64,000 nt of DNA from Monodelphis domestica (GCF_027887165.1 NC_077234.1:162372877-162436876); one strand, 5' to 3'. Positions 1 to 11,084 are shown, counted from the first letter of the stretch. The notes: generated by a model from the sequence alone, not told the origin. Translations and numbers: made by a program.

Positions 1-1876
1 ACTTTCCTAATAGTGGTAAAATTCTTAGGAAATAATTTAGTTATCTTGAATACTTTAAGTTTCCTAAGTATCTTGGGTATCATATGTATCTCAAGTATCT
101 CAATTATCACCTTCCTAAATATATGAATGTACTCAATTAAACCTCACTGAAACCCTTAAATTTTCACCTTTCTGTTTACCTTTTTATGCTTCTTGTGTCT
201 AATTTACTCATTGAATTTACTTTTCAGCTCTGTGTTTTGTTTTGTTTTGTTTTGGTCAAGAATGCCTTGAAGTCCTCTATTTCATTAAATATCACTGCCC
301 CCCAACCCCCACTCCACAGGAGTATGCTCAGTTTCACTGCTTATATGATTCTTGTAGACCTGGATCCTTTGCCTTTCAGAATGGTGTATTCCATGTCTTC
401 TGGTCCTTAAATGTAGAAGCTGCCAAGTCTTATGTAATCCTGATTGACTCAATGATAATTGAATTGTGTTCTTCTGCATGTTTGTGGTACTTTTTCCTTG
501 GCCTGGGAATTTTTTAATTTTGCTATAATAGTCTTAAATATACTATTTTTAAGGTCTCTTTCAGGAAGTGATTGGTGGATTATTTCAATTTCTATTTCCC
601 CCCTCTTGTTCAAGGATATCAGGGCAATTTCCCCTTATGATTTCTTGTAATATGATGTCCAGTGGCTTTTTAAACATCATAACTTTCAGGTATTCTAATG
701 AATTTTAGATTATTTCTTCTGGATCTATGTTCTAGCTCAGTAGTTTTTTCCACTGAGGTATTTCAGATTTTCTTCCATGTTTTTATTTTATTTTTTTATT
801 TTGTCATATTGTTTAGTGATTTCTTATGTAGTCATTAGCTTTTGTTTGCTCAATTCTAATTTTTAGGGAGTTATTTTCTCTCGAGCATTTATGTTTCCTT
901 TTTTATTTGGTCAATTCTACTCTTTAAGAAGGTTTTTTTTTTTTAATTTACTTATTTTTTGGTGTTGTCTTCATTTCCATCTGGCCCATTCTAGTTTTTA
1001 GAGACTTGTTTTCTTCAGTTAATTATTTCCAAGTTGTCGAATCTTTTTATCTTTTCTTATTATTTGATTTCTTAAACTTCATTTCAAATTCTTCCAAGAG
1101 TTCTTTTGTGGCTTGACATCTTTTCTCACTTGCCTTTGGCATTTACAGGTTTCCTTTTTGCCATTGTTGTACTCTTTTGGGTTTATATTTTGATTTTTCC
1201 CATTTCTAAAGTAACTTTCTAAGGTTAGATTTTTTCTTCATCTTTTGCCAATTTTTCTAGTTAATATGCCTCCTCCTCCCTCCATTACCTTGTCCATATG
1301 TTAAAGTTCTGCTCTGTTCCTGGGCTTGAGAGGGCACTATTTCAAATTTCTTGGATAGGCTTCTCTAGTACTTGGTAGTGTAGGATTATTTGCTTTGGGT
1401 CTTTCAGTGTGCATTTGGAGGGGATGGCCTGGCTAACTTCTTGTGGGGAGATTTGTAGCTATTTTTTTTTCTAGTTGGATTCTGTCCCCCCACCGCCACT
1501 CCCTTCTGCTGGTTCACCTATTATCTCCTTTGGTGGGCTCTTCCTCTCTCTAATGGTTCATTGCCTTAGGCCATATAGACTGCTCTTCAATATGTTGTTT
1601 TATTGCCTCAGGTTACTTAGGCGTACTAAAGCTTGACATTAAGCTGCTCCTCCACTCTGCCATTTTGTTGCCTAAAGCTGAGTTCTTTGGACTGATGAGA
1701 ATTTTGTTGGTTCCCTCCTGGTACTCCACTTGCCAGGCTACTCTTCCTTCTTACCCCAGTGAGAACACATCCCTCCTGCTTTCATTTGTTTTGAGGAACT
1801 TTATTTTACATTTTTGTGTGTTTGGAGAGTTTAGGTGAGCTGAGTGTCTCTTATTCTACCATCTTAGCTCCTAGCA
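1..1876 (-). mobile_element. L1 LINE, 5' part (5' UTR and start of ORF1), antisense
   Basis: Read on the - strand, the element begins at about 1,876 with GGAGCTAAGATGG, which matches the conserved 5' tip of mammalian L1 (GGAGCCAAGATGG). A 5' UTR of about 600 bp follows. At about 700-1,100 there are repeated units with the antisense signature of the L1 ORF1 coiled coil (for example 'ttggtcaattctac' and 'tttagagacttgttttcttcag'). The copy is decayed: no long ORF survives. It runs off the left edge, and the first 200 bp are less certain. Confidence 0.65.
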
Positions 1877-2099
1877 TATAACTGTGTTATGCATGTCACC
1901 ACTGTATTAGTTTTGCTAAATTTTTCTCCTCCATTCTTTGTTATAAGAGGAGGCTTGCTGGGGAAGGAGCAAAGAGGTATATATTCATAAATGTAGAGGA
2001 TATAGAAACAAAATACCTCAATTATATTTTCAAGTTTTACAGAACTAATTTGTCAAAATACAGATAAAAAGAAATGCAAATTTTAAATAACCTCTAATT

Positions 2100-3300
2100 T
2101 TAAGACAAATGAAAATTAGGACAATTCTGAGTTTTTATCTTACAGTCAGAAAAATGGCAAAATATTACAATACACAGAAATGTTTAATGTTGTGGGGACT
2201 TTGGGATCACAAGCATGCTAATATATTGTGATGGAGATATGATATGATTTAATTGCTACTGAAGACAATTTGGAATTATAAGAGAAAAGTTACTAAAATA
2301 TTTTAACCTTTTGAATTAATGATCCTCCAAATGGGTATATTCCTTCAGGAAGGTCAAAGACAGAAAGATGCCAAAAATACCAAAATATTCATAATCCTTT
2401 GATGGCATAGATCTGGAAACAAAAAAGGTGCCCATTCATTGGGGAATGTTTTATATAAACATAAGTGATTGGTGGTAGTAATCTCTCCATAACCGAGGAT
2501 GACAATTGTCTTTGTGCGTTTTCATCTATGGTGTATAGATGAGTGCACAAAGACACTTGTGGGTGAAGGAGATTTAAGTAGAAAAGTCATTGCACAGAGA
2601 CCGTCCCACTCTATTGGCGTTGGAAGCCTGGGTCCAGTGGCATGAAAAGTCATTACACCTGGAGACTTCCTCAGATGCATTAGATGGCCATGTTGTCCTT
2701 TATGCTCCAACAGGTCCTAAGCACTCCACAGTGCCTTGCTGTATCGCCATCTCAGCTGTTGAACCTTCTTATTGGTTTCACCAATAAGAATTTGGTTGCA
2801 TATAAACATAAGTGAATAAAATGGTTAAAGAACTTATGAACTTGTGTATCTCAAGAGAAACATGAAAAAATTACTTGTATGACAACATTTGTTCAGTTGT
2901 GTCAACTGAATAACAAAGTAACAAAGATAATAGAACCAGAACAAAATACAAATGCCTTTGGTATGTAAAGATAAACAACAATAAAGTACATTTGAACTCA
3001 GAATAAAATTGGGATCAATTTTTTGATTTGGTTTTGGTAGATTTTTGGTAGATAGTTTTGGTAGATAATTGGTAGATAATTGATATATTTCTCATTGCTA
3101 AACTGAGAAGTGGGACATCATGGGTGAAAGATGTTGCATATATATTGTCCACTCTTATAGTTAATGTTTCTTGATTTTAATTGACTTTTCCCATTTTACA
3201 AGAGATGCTCTGGGAGTGGAAAGCATAGGAGAAATGACGGCTGTATAAAAGAAAAGGTATCAACAAAACTTTATAATAAAAATAAAATGAGAAAAAGTTC
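2100..3300 (+). mobile_element. L1 LINE 3' remnant (ORF2 C-terminal region and 3' UTR), interrupted
   Basis: Text at 2,300-2,452 and 2,816-2,960 follows marsupial L1 ORF2 3' sequence, such as the stretch for 'cccattcattggggaatg' and later 'gaaccagaacaaaatac'. It is decayed beyond coding. A 331-bp retroposon at 2,469-2,799 splits it. Around 3,025-3,085 the unit 'ttggtaga' recurs in a degenerate tandem. Confidence 0.5.
2469..2799 (-). mobile_element. 331-bp retroposon with 16-bp target-site duplication
   Basis: The 16-bp word ATATAAACATAAGTGA occurs at 2453-2468 and again at 2800-2815 and brackets this segment exactly. That is a LINE-type target-site duplication. The element does not look like the tRNA-type SINEs nearby and has no poly-A tail. 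Near its right end lies a perfect hairpin: 11-bp arms at 2766-2776 and 2780-2790 around a 3-nt loop. A diverged fragment of the same family occurs at about 16,710-16,790. I cannot name the family; an RTE-mobilised SINE is possible. The strand is a guess from the orientation of the second copy. Confidence 0.65.
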
Positions 3301-3601
3301 AGGCAGAGAAGCATGCAGTTGATATTAAGGAGGCCCAGTGGCAAATAATGGCAGACACAGCCATAAAGAATGAAATGAAGGAAAAGGGTTATGATCTCTT
3401 TAAGGCTTTGAGGGTGGAAAACAAAGAAGGAAAGACTTGAAGTAAAAGGCAAAACTCCAAACAAGTCTGAGACTCATTTACTAAAAGAAGAATGAATATC
3501 AGGATGATCTTGAGCAGAGGTATCAAATATACAACCTACAAAAATACTAAATGTGGACAGAATATGATTAAAATGTAACTATTATTTGATTTTAGTGTGT
3601 A

Positions 3602-3602
3602 C

Positions 3603-3657
<55 letters not shown>
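3602..3657. repeat. (TA)n(TG)n microsatellite
   Basis: About 20 bp of alternating AT followed directly by about 35 bp of alternating GT, with no interruptions; likely length-polymorphic. Confidence 0.95.
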
Positions 3658-3659
<2 letters not shown>

Positions 3660-4149
3660 CATAGAGGTTTTCAAAATCAGTATGTGGCCTACGGGTCCAA
3701 TTGGGTACTTTAATGGCCCCTATTTCTGAGTTTGACACCACTGACCTAGAACACTGTTGCCTATTTTCCATGACCTAACCTTTTCCATTACTGTTAGCTA
3801 GAGAAGAGAAAGGATGGTAAAAATCATGTTTCCATAACAACATACACTGGCAGTTAAAGTCATTTAAGTATAGATGAGTAAATACAACAGTTTTCTTGGT
3901 TTGGTGGCAAAAGGAGAGAAACAGACTTTTCTCATTCTCTCTCAAGGAACTAAAAAAGCATATTGTGTCAGTGTACATCATTAAGAATTTACTCATCTTG
4001 CTGATTTTTAACTAGTGTCTGAAATTCAATATTCATGTCATTTCCCTAAGGAAGAAAATGGAGGTATAAGAAGATACTGGCAAAGCTTTTACTTCAAAAA
4101 TAAATAAATAAAAGCATATGTAGAGAAAGTTATTTTTACCTTCTGTTTG

Positions 4150-4290
4150 AACAGGAACAGGAAGGAATAGGTAGTTGAGGTAAGTACCCAGGGTCACAAA
4201 ACTAGAAAGTATCTCAGGTCAGAATTGAACCCAAGACCTCCTGTCTTCAGGCTTGGCTTCCGGAGCCAGCAGTTATGTTTTGAACTGGCT
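4150..4290 (-). mobile_element. MAR1/MIR-like CORE-SINE fragment
   Basis: The reverse complement of 'agggtcacaaaactagaaagt...attgaacccaagacctcctg' carries the tRNA-like box and CORE-SINE words shared by several other copies in the window. Both ends are decayed. Confidence 0.5.
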
Positions 4291-5270
4291 ACAATACAGT
4301 GACAAAGCCAAGGAGGTAAATATAATATATAATATTATATATGCATATATTTAAGAACGTGAAGGAGGATTTTATCCTCTTAGCTTTTGTTGTTGCTAAA
4401 TTTTATAGGCATGACAATCAGGAAGGATTTGGGGCCCATGACGGGCTTAATAGCTTCAGAATCCATATAGCTACTATAGTATTTTTTTTTATTCCCAAAG
4501 CACCTAAAATTTAGGGGCTATAAGATACCAACAATGGTTTAAACAGAAGATATAAAGAATTCATTAACCCCGAGTCATCTAAATGTCTGGAACTCTGGAC
4601 TTTGAATCAGCACTAAACACAGATAAAACTGTCTACCTATCCTTGTCAGAAAAAGGATTGCTAGTCACTTAATCTTAACAGAAGGGATCAAGGTACCTAG
4701 CAGATGGTCCTGAAGTGCAAAAGCCCAGATGATGGTAGCAAACAAATGCTCAACAACCAGCAACACCCACAAAAGAGACCAGGTGATAAATGGAGAGACA
4801 ACTCACTCAGAAAAAGCATTGTACCAGCAAAATGTAAAATTCTATTTATCAATAAGCTATATTAGCAGATCTGTAGTACTGAAGGTATGTTTCCCTGGCC
4901 ATGGATGCTCTTTGCACTGATAGTGTAGAAAACTATGGAAATGTAAACTCCCTGTACAAATAGCTAAATCTTTTCTTGCTACTTTTTTATTGTATTTTTT
5001 AATTGATTATGTTCCTAGAAAAATATCTTATTTCAGGTTAGAAAATTCTTTTATTATTTTTTTCTCCTTAGCCTTTGTTGAAGATCCTATATTGCTAAAT
5101 TGTATTTCAAGGGCATAAAAAAAATTCACGGAAACCTTGTGGATTTGGGACTTTGAAATCTACCTTTCCCCCTAGATCTTCTCTATCATGACCATGAAGT
5201 TGAGTAAGAACAAAAACTAAGTTAAAAAAGAGAAAAATCATTGTGAACACCTTCCTCATCATAATTTGTC

Positions 5271-5478
5271 TTTTTTTTTCTTTTTTAACTCTTACCTTCT
5301 GCCTTAGAATCAATACTATTTATCAGTTCCAAGGCAGAAGAATGGTAAGGGCTAGGCAATGGGGGTTATGTGACTTGCTCAGGGTCACACAGCTAGGAAG
5401 TGTCTGAGGCTAGATTTGAATCTAGGACCTCCTGTCTCTAGGCCTGGCTCTCAATCCACTGAGCTACCCAGCTGTCCC
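5271..5478 (-). mobile_element. SINE1_MD/WSINE-type tRNA-derived SINE
   Basis: A full-length antisense copy starts with a T-run (the A tail read backwards) and ends 'gagctacccagctgtccc', the reverse complement of the SINE's tRNA-like head. The body matches the copies at 13.7, 14.3, 18.7, 41.8 and 54.6 kb. It is one of the main marsupial signatures in the window. Confidence 0.85.
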
Positions 5479-6189
5479 ACCCCTCCACTCCTCCACTCCC
5501 ACCCCCAAATTTTGCCACTGCCCTAGATATAGAAAGAGAAAGTTTGTGTTTATTGGGAAATGAGGATATTCAGTGAAGAACTTGATTAAACAATATGAGA
5601 CAGAATGCTATTTTTAAAAAGTTAACTTAAAAACTTTTTTTTCCAATTACTTATAGAAACAATCAACAATTGTTATCTGACATTCTGAGATTTAGATTCT
5701 GTCCCTACCTCTGTTCCCTTACCCCATCTCCAGGTGATAAATAAGTAGAGTGATATAGATTATATCAGTGGTGCCACATAATAGATATTTCCATATTCCT
5801 CAAGTCATGAAAGATGACACATATCACACAACAAGAAAAAACTCATGAAGGAAATTAAGTGAAAAGAATGGAATGTTTTTTTGTAGCCTTATTTCAACAA
5901 TTCCTTCCTTGTACTTGTCTACTTTTTAACATTACCTACAATCTTAGCCTTACATATTTATCTTTTAGTAGATTGTGACCTGAATGAAAAAAGAGGTAAG
6001 GAATAAAATGCTAACTCTTTGTCTTTCTATCATCTCTTAATGATAGAAATTTTTTCTTGATGCCACAGAAGATATTTAAAAACCTAAATATTAGGAAAAG
6101 CAATTAAGAGAATTTTAATGAGTACTCTCCCACATTTCCAATCATCCCATAGTCCACAGAATTATGGAAAATACATTTTGGTTATTTTA

Positions 6190-6340
6190 AGACTAGAAAG
6201 ACCTTACTTCAAATCTTTATTGTTCAAATAAGGAAACTGAGGCCTTTAGAGAGCAAATGATTTACTAAAGGTTGTAAAACAAAGTCATAACTAGACTGCA
6301 GTTTCTTTAGCATATTTATTTTTTACTATGACAAAATAGC
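6190..6340 (-). mobile_element. MIR-like SINE fragment
   Basis: The words 'aaataaggaaactgaggcctttagagag' and 'ttactaaaggttgtaaaacaaag' follow the reverse complement of the MIR/THER1 core seen more clearly at 19.6-19.8 kb. The copy is old and diverged. Confidence 0.45.
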
Positions 6341-7299
6341 TGTTAGAAGTCATCTAAGCCAGCCCTTTAAACATCAATCTCTTCTACTAGAGTTCCCAAA
6401 TTCTGTTCCAACTGACCAATTTCTTCAGTTTCCTCATTCACAAATCAATGTGATGAGGGGCAGGTAAAATAGACTGAATCATCCTGCTTGCAGGTCATAA
6501 CTAGTCTATTAGATGAATTGTTCCCCAGTGTTTCTTCACATGCCTATTACAGTTTCTTAAGGTAAAATTCTGAACCTACCTAAACTTCAAGATAAAAAAC
6601 AAAACAACATATAAGAGAACCTCATTTTAAAATTTACAAGATAGATCTCTAGCCCTCAGTCCTATTTTTTGCCCCCATTTATTGCAATGCAGAAGGTTAT
6701 ATGTTTACCTCTCTCTTATATTCACTTCTTTTTAATACTTAAAATAATTGAGTGATTGATCTTCAGCAAATCAGAACATTTAGTCCTTCAAAAAGGTCAG
6801 GTCTATATTTTTAGAAAGGAGAGAAATTAAGTGCTAGCAGCAAGCTTAAAAAATCTTCCAAATAAATTCTTAACTTCAGAACTCTACAAAGTTCCATAAA
6901 TTAATGTACTTATATTCAATAGTTGCTTCAATTAAACTTCCTCTGCCTGAAGTAGCCCAGTAATAAGTATCTAAACTTTCTGAATTGTGAGTTGTTTTTC
7001 TGATAGCTATATAATAGGGTGGAGTGAGAATTTTTCTGGATTAAAAAAAGTCTTAGATTTGGGAGTTATATGGATATTTTGGTAGCCTGCCCCTAGTTTA
7101 CACCCCCTCCCAACCAGCTCTCTGGTATCTGAGAGATATTTTTCCTCAAACTAGTTATGTATCCTTCAGAAAATCTCTTGATCTTTGTGCACTGTACAAT
7201 CCTCAATCTATTTAATTAAGAATTTAGGCTTCAAGCAATTACCTTTTGAGAATTCTGAAGAAGGGATTCTTTTGCAGGTATGGTGTGAATTCTCGTTAG

Positions 7300-7510
7300 C
7301 TTTTCTGTGAGAGGTAGTACATTTTGTAGTGGAAAGAAGCGCTGTTTATGGAATCAAAGGACCTAGCTTGAATCTTTGCTGTTATTTACCTCCTATGACC
7401 TTGGGCCATTCTCCTCAGGCTCTCTGCTTTAAATTTCCATATCTGTAAAATATGGAAGTTAGACTAGATCATCTCTATGATTCCTTTCAACTTTCAATCT
7501 GCAGATTTCT
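7300..7510 (+). mobile_element. MIR-like CORE-SINE
   Basis: The text runs 'tgtagtggaaagaagcgctg', 'gaccttgggccattctcctcaggctc' and 'atctgtaaaatatggaagttagactagat', which is the standard order of MIR/MAR CORE-SINE segments on the + strand. Confidence 0.55.
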
Positions 7511-8329
7511 CTAACCTCTTATCATCATGATGACTGTATGAGGGGACTATATTGAAAGGGAACAGAAGAAAGTTAATATTTTGTAGATTCATTATAATAG
7601 TATAATCTGTGATTTCACTGGCTGGTATGATTACTCTTTACATCAATCAAAACGAATTTATTAAGCAAACAGTTAAATGACTTGCCCGGGGCTATACAGC
7701 TAGTGTCTAAGGTCAAATTTGAACTCAGGAAGATGAGTATTGTTAAGTAAAAGTATGGAACTTGTTTTAAAAAAAAAAGTAAGGAGTATTTTATGAAACA
7801 AGTTTAGGAAGTGTTAATAAATGCACACCGGATTTGCAACATGTTAAACTCGATCTAGGGATTGTCAAATAGTCTGGCATAAAGAAGATTGAATTTGGGA
7901 GACAGAAGGCCTGGGTTTGAATTCTGGCACTGCTGCTTACTAACTGCACAGGTTTGTCATGACCAAAAAGAAGACTGTGTATGAATACATCCTAGTCCTC
8001 TATTACTGAGAGCAGGAATACAAAGATGGAAAGAAGTGTGGGATGACTGCACAGCCAAAGCAACTGCTAAGAAAGTCTTTTGCTTTTCCTCCCTTAATCC
8101 TTACTCGCCAGCAGGGTTCTCTCCTAGGGGAACAAGGACCACTGTTTCTGTAATCTTTGTCCCTCGACAGCTAATAATCCCATGCCCATTATTTAGGCCG
8201 AATATCAGACTGTGCTTTTCGCAGTGTTCCATGAATCCTGTCCCTTCTGCCGGAATAGGTCACAGTGACTTTTTCTTCCCAGACCACCGCCCCTATGCCC
8301 ACGCCCGAACACAGCAGCTGGGGAACACA

Positions 8330-8760
8330 AATATTGGGCTGCTGATTGAAGCTCTTTTTGGATTGGTCGAGGCGAGGCCCCCGTCACTCCCAGGCTCAAT
8401 CTAGGGATTGGCTGGTCGCAAACTCTCGGTCAGCCTCGACCCAGCATTTAGGGGTTGACTGTCTCTGGGTGATGGTGTCGTCACATGGCTTTCGGGAGCC
8501 CTCTGGTTGGTAGCAAATAGTGCCACGTGCCTCCAAGGCTCGAGCTGGTTGGTGGGTGCACATCCAGGCTTCGACGAGACGCCTTTCAAACCGGCTGTTG
8601 CTAAGAGGCATGCTCAGTTTAGCTGGGAGTACCTGGAGAGTCCGCTTCTCCGGGCTTTAGCGGATTCCGAGGCTAGGGGCGGGGGGAGAGGGTGGAGGGG
8701 AAGAGAGAGAGTGAAGCCCTAGATAAGCATCGCAAGCGATTAAGAGGGCGGGCTGAGAAG
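8330..8760. promoter_or_regulatory. Upstream CpG-enriched cluster with CCAAT and E-box motifs
   Basis: This stretch about 1.0-1.4 kb before the RAP2A ATG has more CpG than the DNA around it. It holds two inverted CCAAT boxes (ATTGG at 8362-8366 and 8407-8411, 45 bp apart), a palindromic CACGTG E-box at 8524-8529 and a CGTCAC motif near 8,480. It could be a distal part of the RAP2A promoter, an alternative first exon promoter, or the promoter of a divergent noncoding transcript. No convincing coding sequence is present. Confidence 0.4.
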
Positions 8761-9303
8761 GGAGACAAGTAGCCAAGAATGGCAGGGGTGCTGGGGAGCT
8801 TGGGTGGGGAGTGGGAGGAGGTTAGCCACTTGGACCGGACATTTTTCCTGACCTTTCCTGGCTCTCCTCTCTGAAGCAGTTTGCGGAGATGACTCTTTCC
8901 AGGTTGTGGAATGCATGTGATTCCACATGCTGCTGCAGTACCTCGTGTTTAAAAAAAAGCATATTGCCTCTGTTGGAGTTATGTTTTAGGATAAGTCCCG
9001 CTCATCTGCGTGCGTCCCTTCAGTGGTCTGACAGCCTCTTCCAAACCAAGCCTTTCCTCAAGGGGTCCACCTTAAACGTATGGGTTCACGCGTCTGTATG
9101 ACCAAGGGGCACTTTCGCTCAATTCCGCTCATTCTCTGGTCCAAACACCACAACCTGGCCTAGTGGATGCCACACCTTCCACCTATCCCCAGCTTAGGTT
9201 AGGGTGTGCAGGTATTGGGAAGGGGGGGTTGTTTGTTTGTTTTTCCTCCTCGGGTCGGAAGCTCCAGCACTCCACAGGCTGCACCCAGAGCGGGCGCCTA
9301 GGA

Positions 9304-9317
9304 GTTGCCTAGGTGAC
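9304..9317. promoter_or_regulatory. X-box-like palindrome (possible RFX site)
   Basis: The sequence reads GTTGCC-TA-GGTGAC, two half-sites in inverted orientation separated by 2 bp. It is close to the RFX-family X-box pattern GTNRCC-N(0-3)-RGYAAC, with one mismatch in the second half. It sits at the start of the CpG island, about 35 bp before the GC boxes. Function is inferred from motif and position only. Confidence 0.4.
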
Positions 9318-9351
9318 GGAGGAAGAAGGGCGGAGCTAGCGCCCATCCTAG

Positions 9352-9380
9352 ACCCCCGCCCCGCCCCGCCCCGCCCCCGG
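9352..9380. promoter_or_regulatory. Tandem GC boxes (CCCCG repeats)
   Basis: An uninterrupted run of CCCCGCC-type units matches the reverse complement of Sp1/KLF GC boxes. Its position about 410 bp before the start codon and the lack of a TATA box suggest it is a core promoter element. Confidence 0.6.
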
Positions 9381-9577
9381 CAGCACTGCAGCTCGGGAGC
9401 TAGCGCGCCGCCCGCCGCCGGCCCGCCGTGGAGGAAGCGGCAGAGGAAGGAGGGCGGGGAGCGGTGTGGCGGCGGCACTGCGGGCCAGCGGTGGTGGCCC
9501 GGCTACGGCTCCTGCTTCCGCTCTTCTCTTCTCTCCCGGCGGCGTTTGCGAGGCTGTCTGTCTGCCCGGCGCGGTCC

Positions 9578-9739
9578 ATGACCAGGGCCGCCCCTAGCGC
9601 TGTTGCTGCCGCCGCCGCCGCCCAGGGGGCTGCCGCGGCCGAGAGGCGGTGGTGGGGGCGGCGGCAGCGGCGGCGGCAGCATCAGCCGTCCGAGGACGCG
9701 GCAGCGGCGTGGTCCGGGGTCCCGGGTCGGCGGGCGTAA
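9578..9739 (+). other. uORF 1 in the RAP2A leader (53 codons)
   Basis: An ATG at 9578, out of frame with RAP2A, opens an Ala/Arg-rich frame that stops at 9737-9739, 47 nt before the RAP2A ATG. T at -3 makes the start context weak. Its presence in the mRNA depends on where transcription begins. The peptide looks like a by-product of GGC/CCG triplet repeats. A role, if any, would be to modulate initiation. Confidence 0.45.
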
Positions 9740-9743
9740 GTCT

Positions 9744-9920
9744 ATGTCGGCGGCCGAGGAGGCGGCGGCGGCGGCGGCGGGGGACGATGCGCGAGTACAA
9801 AGTGGTGGTGCTGGGCTCGGGCGGGGTGGGGAAATCCGCCCTCACCGTACAGTTCGTGACCGGCACCTTCATCGAGAAATACGACCCCACCATCGAGGAC
9901 TTTTACCGCAAGGAGATTGA
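9744..9920 (+). other. uORF 2, overlapping the RAP2A start codon (58 codons)
   Basis: An ATG at 9744, 43 nt before the RAP2A ATG and in another frame, runs through the RAP2A start and stops at 9918-9920, 131 nt inside the coding region. Ribosomes that begin here cannot reinitiate at the RAP2A ATG, so it could lower output. The start context has pyrimidine at -3 (weak). The peptide begins with an Ala/Glu-rich stretch from GGC repeats and shows no domain I recognise. Confidence 0.5.
9762..9783 (+). repeat. GGC triplet repeat in the 5' UTR
   Basis: A short run of GGC units ends 4 nt before the RAP2A start codon. Other GGC/GCC runs occur at about 9,607-9,622 and 9,658-9,680. Such runs can form structured leaders and vary in length. 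Confidence 0.6.
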
Positions 9921-10100
9921 GGTGGACTCGTCCCCCTCCGTGCTGGAGATCCTGGACACGGCAGGCACCGAGCAGTTCGCTTCCATGCGGGACCTATACA
10001 TCAAGAACGGTCAGGGCTTCATCCTTGTCTACAGCCTGGTCAATCAGCAGAGCTTCCAGGACATTAAGCCCATGCGGGACCAGATCATCCGAGTCAAGCG
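9787..10100 (+). CDS. RAP2A: RAP2A coding exon 1 (Ras-family small GTPase, residues 1-104 plus 2 nt of codon 105)
   Basis: This exon encodes the N-terminal part of Rap2A, a membrane-bound GTP/GDP switch of the Ras superfamily. Known effectors are the TNIK/MINK1/MAP4K4 kinases, with roles in cytoskeleton and junction control. The frame shows the P-loop GSGGVGKS (residues 10-17), effector loop YDPTIEDFY (32-40) with Phe39, which separates Rap2 from Rap1, and DTAGTEQF (57-64) with the Rap-type Thr61 where Ras has Gln. The ATG at 9787 begins [10 protein letters not shown], the conserved Rap N terminus, and has A at -3. The exon ends at a consensus GT donor (gtaagg, 10101) after AAG CG, so the intron is phase 2. 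In-frame sequence upstream is open but has no ATG, only a GTG at 9649. Codons are GC-rich, as expected inside a CpG island. Confidence 0.97.
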
Positions 10101-11084
10101 GTAAGGGTCCGGAGATCCCCACCCCACCCACCTTGGGGAACCGCCTCTGGCTTCTCACCCCCAACCCAGTGCAGCGATGCGGGTGGTGTTGGGGGGGGGG
10201 GTGGAGTTCTGCAGACCAAGTTCAGGTCAGAAATGGAGGGGAGAAGGCGGCCACCCAGCCCGAGAAATCTGCTACTCTGAAAGGAGTAAGGGGAGGGGTC
10301 GCAGCTAGCACTTATTTAAAATTTTCTCTCTCTGGGTGGGTTTGTGTGCCCTTGGGTGTGTGTGTGTTGGTCTCTGAGAGTGTGTGTTTATGTATGTGTG
10401 TATGCGCATACATGTTGTGGGTATGTTATCCTTTCAAGTTTATCTCCTGCTTTGTTTCATCAACTAAAATTTTGTCAGCTTAGCTGTATCTGTGGAATCC
10501 TCTGAGTAATAGAGCTGGCAAAGAGTCCAAAAGGAAAAAAAAAAGTTGAAAGACTTTTATAAGGGGAGTGTTTTGGAAAAGGAGGAGAGGGTCGAAGAAA
10601 GGTGAGTTCTGGAAAAATAGTGTGTTTTTTTTATGCAAGTGATTTTTGGAGGAAAAAAAAACTCCCTTTGCTGCTGTTTTTCACCACAGAATACTGCAAA
10701 ATTAAGGAGGGAGCGAGAGAGAATTAATAGTTTTTACTTTTTTCTATTTTCCATTAGTGGTGTTCAAGTTCAATAGCTAGTTTTGAAAATGATGATTATG
10801 AAATTCTGGAAACAGCAAGGTACATAGAAAAGCTAGCTGCTGCAGGCCCCGTGGGTTTGCAAATATCTAGCCTAACAGTTTATGGGCACGTGAAAAGGCT
10901 ATTGAGTATCTGAAGAAATTGGAGGGATTTGATTTTTTTTAATTTTATAGACAAAATTTTCCTTTTCTGAATGTTTAGCAGAAAAGTAAATTCGTTTCTA
11001 AGACTTACAGGGAGACTTGCAGTACAATTTTATCTGATATGGATATTTTCTCTTTTCTTTTTGCTTTCATCTTTGTACTGTAGG

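Larger units (their letters stand above)
5479..8000. other. Intergenic DNA upstream of RAP2A
   Basis: Apart from the SINE pieces listed separately at 6.2 and 7.3 kb and short MIR-like fragments at about 7,650-7,730 and 7,885-7,950, I see only AT-rich sequence with no supported gene. Confidence 0.6.
9230..10150. promoter_or_regulatory. CpG-island promoter and 5' UTR of RAP2A
   Basis: Base composition changes abruptly from AT-rich to very GC- and CpG-rich at about 9,230 and returns to background soon after the exon 1 donor. The island holds tandem GC boxes, repeated GGC/CCG triplets and no TATA box. This is the usual architecture of a broadly expressed, dispersed-start promoter. The transcription start cannot be placed from sequence; the GC boxes at 9,352-9,380 suggest it lies between about 9,380 and 9,570. 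Confidence 0.85.

Noticed and set aside
8036..8404. 122-codon + strand frame upstream of RAP2A
   Set aside because: No recognisable domain, no ATG at the given start (GTG), no splice or promoter context. CpG-enriched DNA favours long chance frames.
9204..9581. 125-codon and overlapping frames on both strands in the CpG island
   Set aside because: Produced by stop-poor GC-rich sequence; residues are low complexity Ala/Arg/Pro.
9649..9786. In-frame 46-codon N-terminal extension of RAP2A
   Set aside because: It has no ATG (only GTG), is a translation of GGC repeats, and Rap proteins start at MREYK.
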